Shown piece after piece: positions 62,204 through 64,000 of a stretch of 64,000 nucleotides of DNA; the stretch's first letter is position 1; every line of letters starts with the position of its first letter. The notes below the pieces were generated by a model. The model was not told the origin of the DNA. It saw only the letters and a program-made list of their open reading frames with translations, and did not search any database. The position numbers and the translations under genes were made by a program. This DNA comes from Chlorogloeopsis fritschii PCC 6912. GTDB taxonomy: Bacteria; Cyanobacteriota; Cyanobacteriia; Cyanobacteriales; Nostocaceae. The stretch lies in contig NZ_AJLN01000104.1 in NCBI RefSeq assembly GCF_000317285.1, positions 1-64,000 on the forward strand. The letters are read 5' to 3'.

Positions 62204-63892
62204 TTAAGCACTAGCTTCCGTTACAGTAGCAGCCTGAACTTCAGCATTATGAACACCGTAATCGTAAGGGCCATGAGTAACCACTGGTAAGACTTCCCAG
62301 TTTTCAATTAGAGGCGGAGAACTGGTTGTCCACTCTAAAGTCATAGCATTCCAAGGATTATCACCAGCTTTCTTACCAGCAACCCAACTCCAGAGAATGT
62401 TAATCGTGAAGGGAATTACCGATAAGCCCAAAATATATGCACCAATCGTACAAATCTCGTTAATCGAGGTAAATTGCGGATCGTACATTGCCACTCGTCG
62501 GGGCATTCCTTGTAAACCCAATTCGTGCATGGGTAAAAAGGTCAAATTTGTACCGATAAACGTAAGGATAAAGTGAATGCGACCCAAGGTTTCATTCATC
62601 ATCCGTCCGGTGATTTTGGGGAACCAGTGGTAAATGCCAGCGTAGATACCAAATACGGAACCGCCAAACAATACATAGTGGAAGTGTCCTACGACATAGT
62701 AGGTGTCGTGAACGTGAACATCAAAGGGTGCTGTTCCCAGGGTGACACCACCAATCCCACCGAGAACAAACATCATCAATAAGCCAACCGCAAACAGCAT
62801 GGCGCTGGTAAAGCGGATTTTGCCACCCCAGAGGGTAGCAACCCAACCAAATATCTTCACACCAGTGGGAACGGCAACGATCAGGGTAGAGATGGTGAAG
62901 AACATCCGCATCCAGCCGGGTGTGCCACTGGTAAACATATGGTGTACCCACACGAACAAACCCACAACGCAGATAGCCAAACTGGAATAGGCGATCGCTT
63001 TATAGCCAAAGATAGGTTTGCGGGCGTGTACGGGAATGACTTCGGACATGATGCCGAAGATGGGCAGAATCATCAGATAAACTGCCGGGTGGGAATAGAA
63101 CCAGAATAGGTGTTGGTAAAGGACTACGTTACCGCCTGCATCTGGTTTGAAGAAGGATGTGCCAAAATGAAGGTCGAATAACAGTAGTATCAATCCTGCT
63201 GCTAACACTGGTGTAGATACCAGTGCTAAGACAGAAGTTGCCAAAATCGCCCAGCAAAATAGGGGAACTTGATCCCACTTCATGCTGGGAACTTTCATGA
63301 ACAAGATGGTGATGACAAAGTTCAGCGAACCCAAAATGGAGGAGGTTCCTACCAAAACAATGGCGAGTATCCATAGGGTTTGAGCAACAGGAGCAGTAAC
63401 CAGGCTCAGAGGTGGATAAGCTGTCCAACCAGATTGGGAACCACCACCGAAGAAGAAACTAGCTAATAGTAGTAAACCCGCAGGTGGGTTCAACCAAAAA
63501 GCGATCGCATTCAACTTCGGAAAAGCCATATCCCTAGCGCCCACCATCAATGGCACCAGGAAATTGCCAAATCCTCCAATCGCACTAGGAACGATCCAAA
63601 AGAAAATCATGATCGTTCCGTGGTTCGTCATGAAAGCGTTGTAAAGATTCGGTTCTAGCAAATCAGCATCGGGTGTTGCCAACTCAGCACGCATGGCAAC
63701 TGCCATCAGCCCACCGATGAGATAGAACAAAAACGCCGTTACTAAGTATTGGATGCCGATAACTTTATGGTCAACATTAAAAGTGAAGTAGTGATACCAT
63801 TTCCACGCTTGGGGATGATGAGTGGTTCCGGCAACCACAACAGTAGAGGCTTCACTTCCCGGTGGATGATTCCGTGGAATTTCGAGCGTCAT
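62204..63892 (-). CDS. ctaD: Cytochrome c oxidase subunit I
   Basis: 562 residues from ATG 63892 (a TTG two codons earlier is in frame). NHGTIMIFFW holds the low-spin heme His, FWFYSHPAVYLMILP the CuB His-Tyr pair, HHMFTSG two more CuB His, and HVHDTYYVVGHFHYVL the heme a/a3 His. It reduces O2 to water and pumps protons. The order ctaC-ctaD-ctaE is usual in cyanobacteria; ctaC should lie just past 64000. Confidence 0.97.
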   Translation of the reverse strand: MTLEIPRNHPPGSEASTVVVAGTTHHPQAWKWYHYFTFNVDHKVIGIQYLVTAFLFYLIGGLMAVAMRAELATPDADLLEPNLYNAFMTNHGTIMIFFWIVPSAIGGFGNFLVPLMVGARDMAFPKLNAIAFWLNPPAGLLLLASFFFGGGSQSGWTAYPPLSLVTAPVAQTLWILAIVLVGTSSILGSLNFVITILFMKVPSMKWDQVPLFCWAILATSVLALVSTPVLAAGLILLLFDLHFGTSFFKPDAGGNVVLYQHLFWFYSHPAVYLMILPIFGIMSEVIPVHARKPIFGYKAIAYSSLAICVVGLFVWVHHMFTSGTPGWMRMFFTISTLIVAVPTGVKIFGWVATLWGGKIRFTSAMLFAVGLLMMFVLGGIGGVTLGTAPFDVHVHDTYYVVGHFHYVLFGGSVFGIYAGIYHWFPKITGRMMNETLGRIHFILTFIGTNLTFLPMHELGLQGMPRRVAMYDPQFTSINEICTIGAYILGLSVIPFTINILWSWVAGKKAGDNPWNAMTLEWTTSSPPLIENWEVLPVVTHGPYDYGVHNAEVQAATVTEASA

Positions 63893-63975
63893 AAGCAATT
63901 TCCGCGATAATTTGCAGTTAGTCTGTAGTCTACAGAGAAAGAGCTATTGACTAATGACTCTTGACTCTTGACTGT

Positions 63976-64000
63976 TGTAGAGACGCGATATATCGCGTCT
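63976..64000. repeat. Palindromic repeat, TATA-centred variant (cut by the window end)
   Basis: TGTAGAGACGCGATATATCG then CGTCT: the AGACGCG...CGCGTCT family with ATATAT centre, as in the MITE at 23604-23714. It lies about 85 bp before ctaD on the upstream side, after AATGACT/TTGACTC units. Confidence 0.8.

Overview
The window comes from a filamentous, probably diazotrophic cyanobacterium of the Nostocales type. HIP1 octamers (GCGATCGC) occur throughout. chlL and chlN (light-independent chlorophyll synthesis) flank a DUF5331 gene. There is a Mo-nitrogenase C-terminal-type protein, a nitrogenase-associated ArsC-like protein and cyanobacterial-type hybrid kinases. Heptameric tandem repeats and small inverted-repeat elements are very dense. 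I see no tRNA, rRNA, CRISPR array or complete transposon.

Layout. 0-0.3 kb: the end of a sugar-type ABC transporter ATPase. 0.4-1.6 kb: a CdaR/PucR-type regulator (minus strand). 2-17 kb: a sugar-nucleotide and glycosyltransferase island. It encodes GmhA (fused to a GT4 glycosyltransferase), GmhB and HldE, the enzymes that make ADP-heptose, plus four intact GT9 (heptosyltransferase-type) genes, two broken GT9 genes, other GTs and a short-chain dehydrogenase. No HldD epimerase is visible. 17-20 kb: a TetR regulator with matching operators in front of itself and of an SDR-thioesterase-GST operon. 20.5-23.4 kb: phosphofructokinase and a CPA2 antiporter. 24.6-27.4 kb: a Zur/Fur-type box followed by a methyltransferase, a stand-alone HisI and a cysteinyl-tRNA synthetase, probably a zinc-starvation set.

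27.5-34 kb holds the most interesting locus. A Ro60-like (TROVE/vWA) RNA-binding protein is preceded on its own strand by two tandem copies of a structured ~80-nt RNA. The stems show compensatory changes between copies and a bulged C in the lower helix, as in Y RNAs. The flanking genes are an unplaced 391-aa protein, an alr0857-type small protein and a divergent NACHT/HEAT STAND NTPase. I propose a cyanobacterial Ro/Y-RNA-like ribonucleoprotein locus.

34-42 kb: an exported methyltransferase-like lipoprotein, an APC permease, a beta-barrel-like protein, a TylF-type methyltransferase, then chlN, DUF5331 and chlL. 42.4-44.5 kb: a Trp-rich small protein, decayed toxin-antitoxin genes, and a RAYT transposase bracketed by REP hairpins. 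44.6-48.2 kb: ClpB and an aldo/keto reductase whose upstream region carries a perfect 7-1-7 Zur-type box. 49-55.7 kb: a two-component cluster made of a multi-receiver GGDEF regulator, an ethylene-receptor-like hybrid kinase and a single-domain receiver. 55.9-60 kb: a small hypothetical, the Mo-nitrogenase C-terminal-type protein, a secreted beta-helix protein and the nitrogenase-associated protein. 60-64 kb: a cupin dioxygenase, a hypothetical, and ctaE/ctaD of cytochrome c oxidase. ctaC is expected upstream of ctaD, beyond the window.

A second theme is small mobile repeats. One ~110-bp element has four full copies, each with a perfect 8-bp target duplication, and one is nested in an older copy. 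Several repeat families sit in frame inside genes or supply their start codons.
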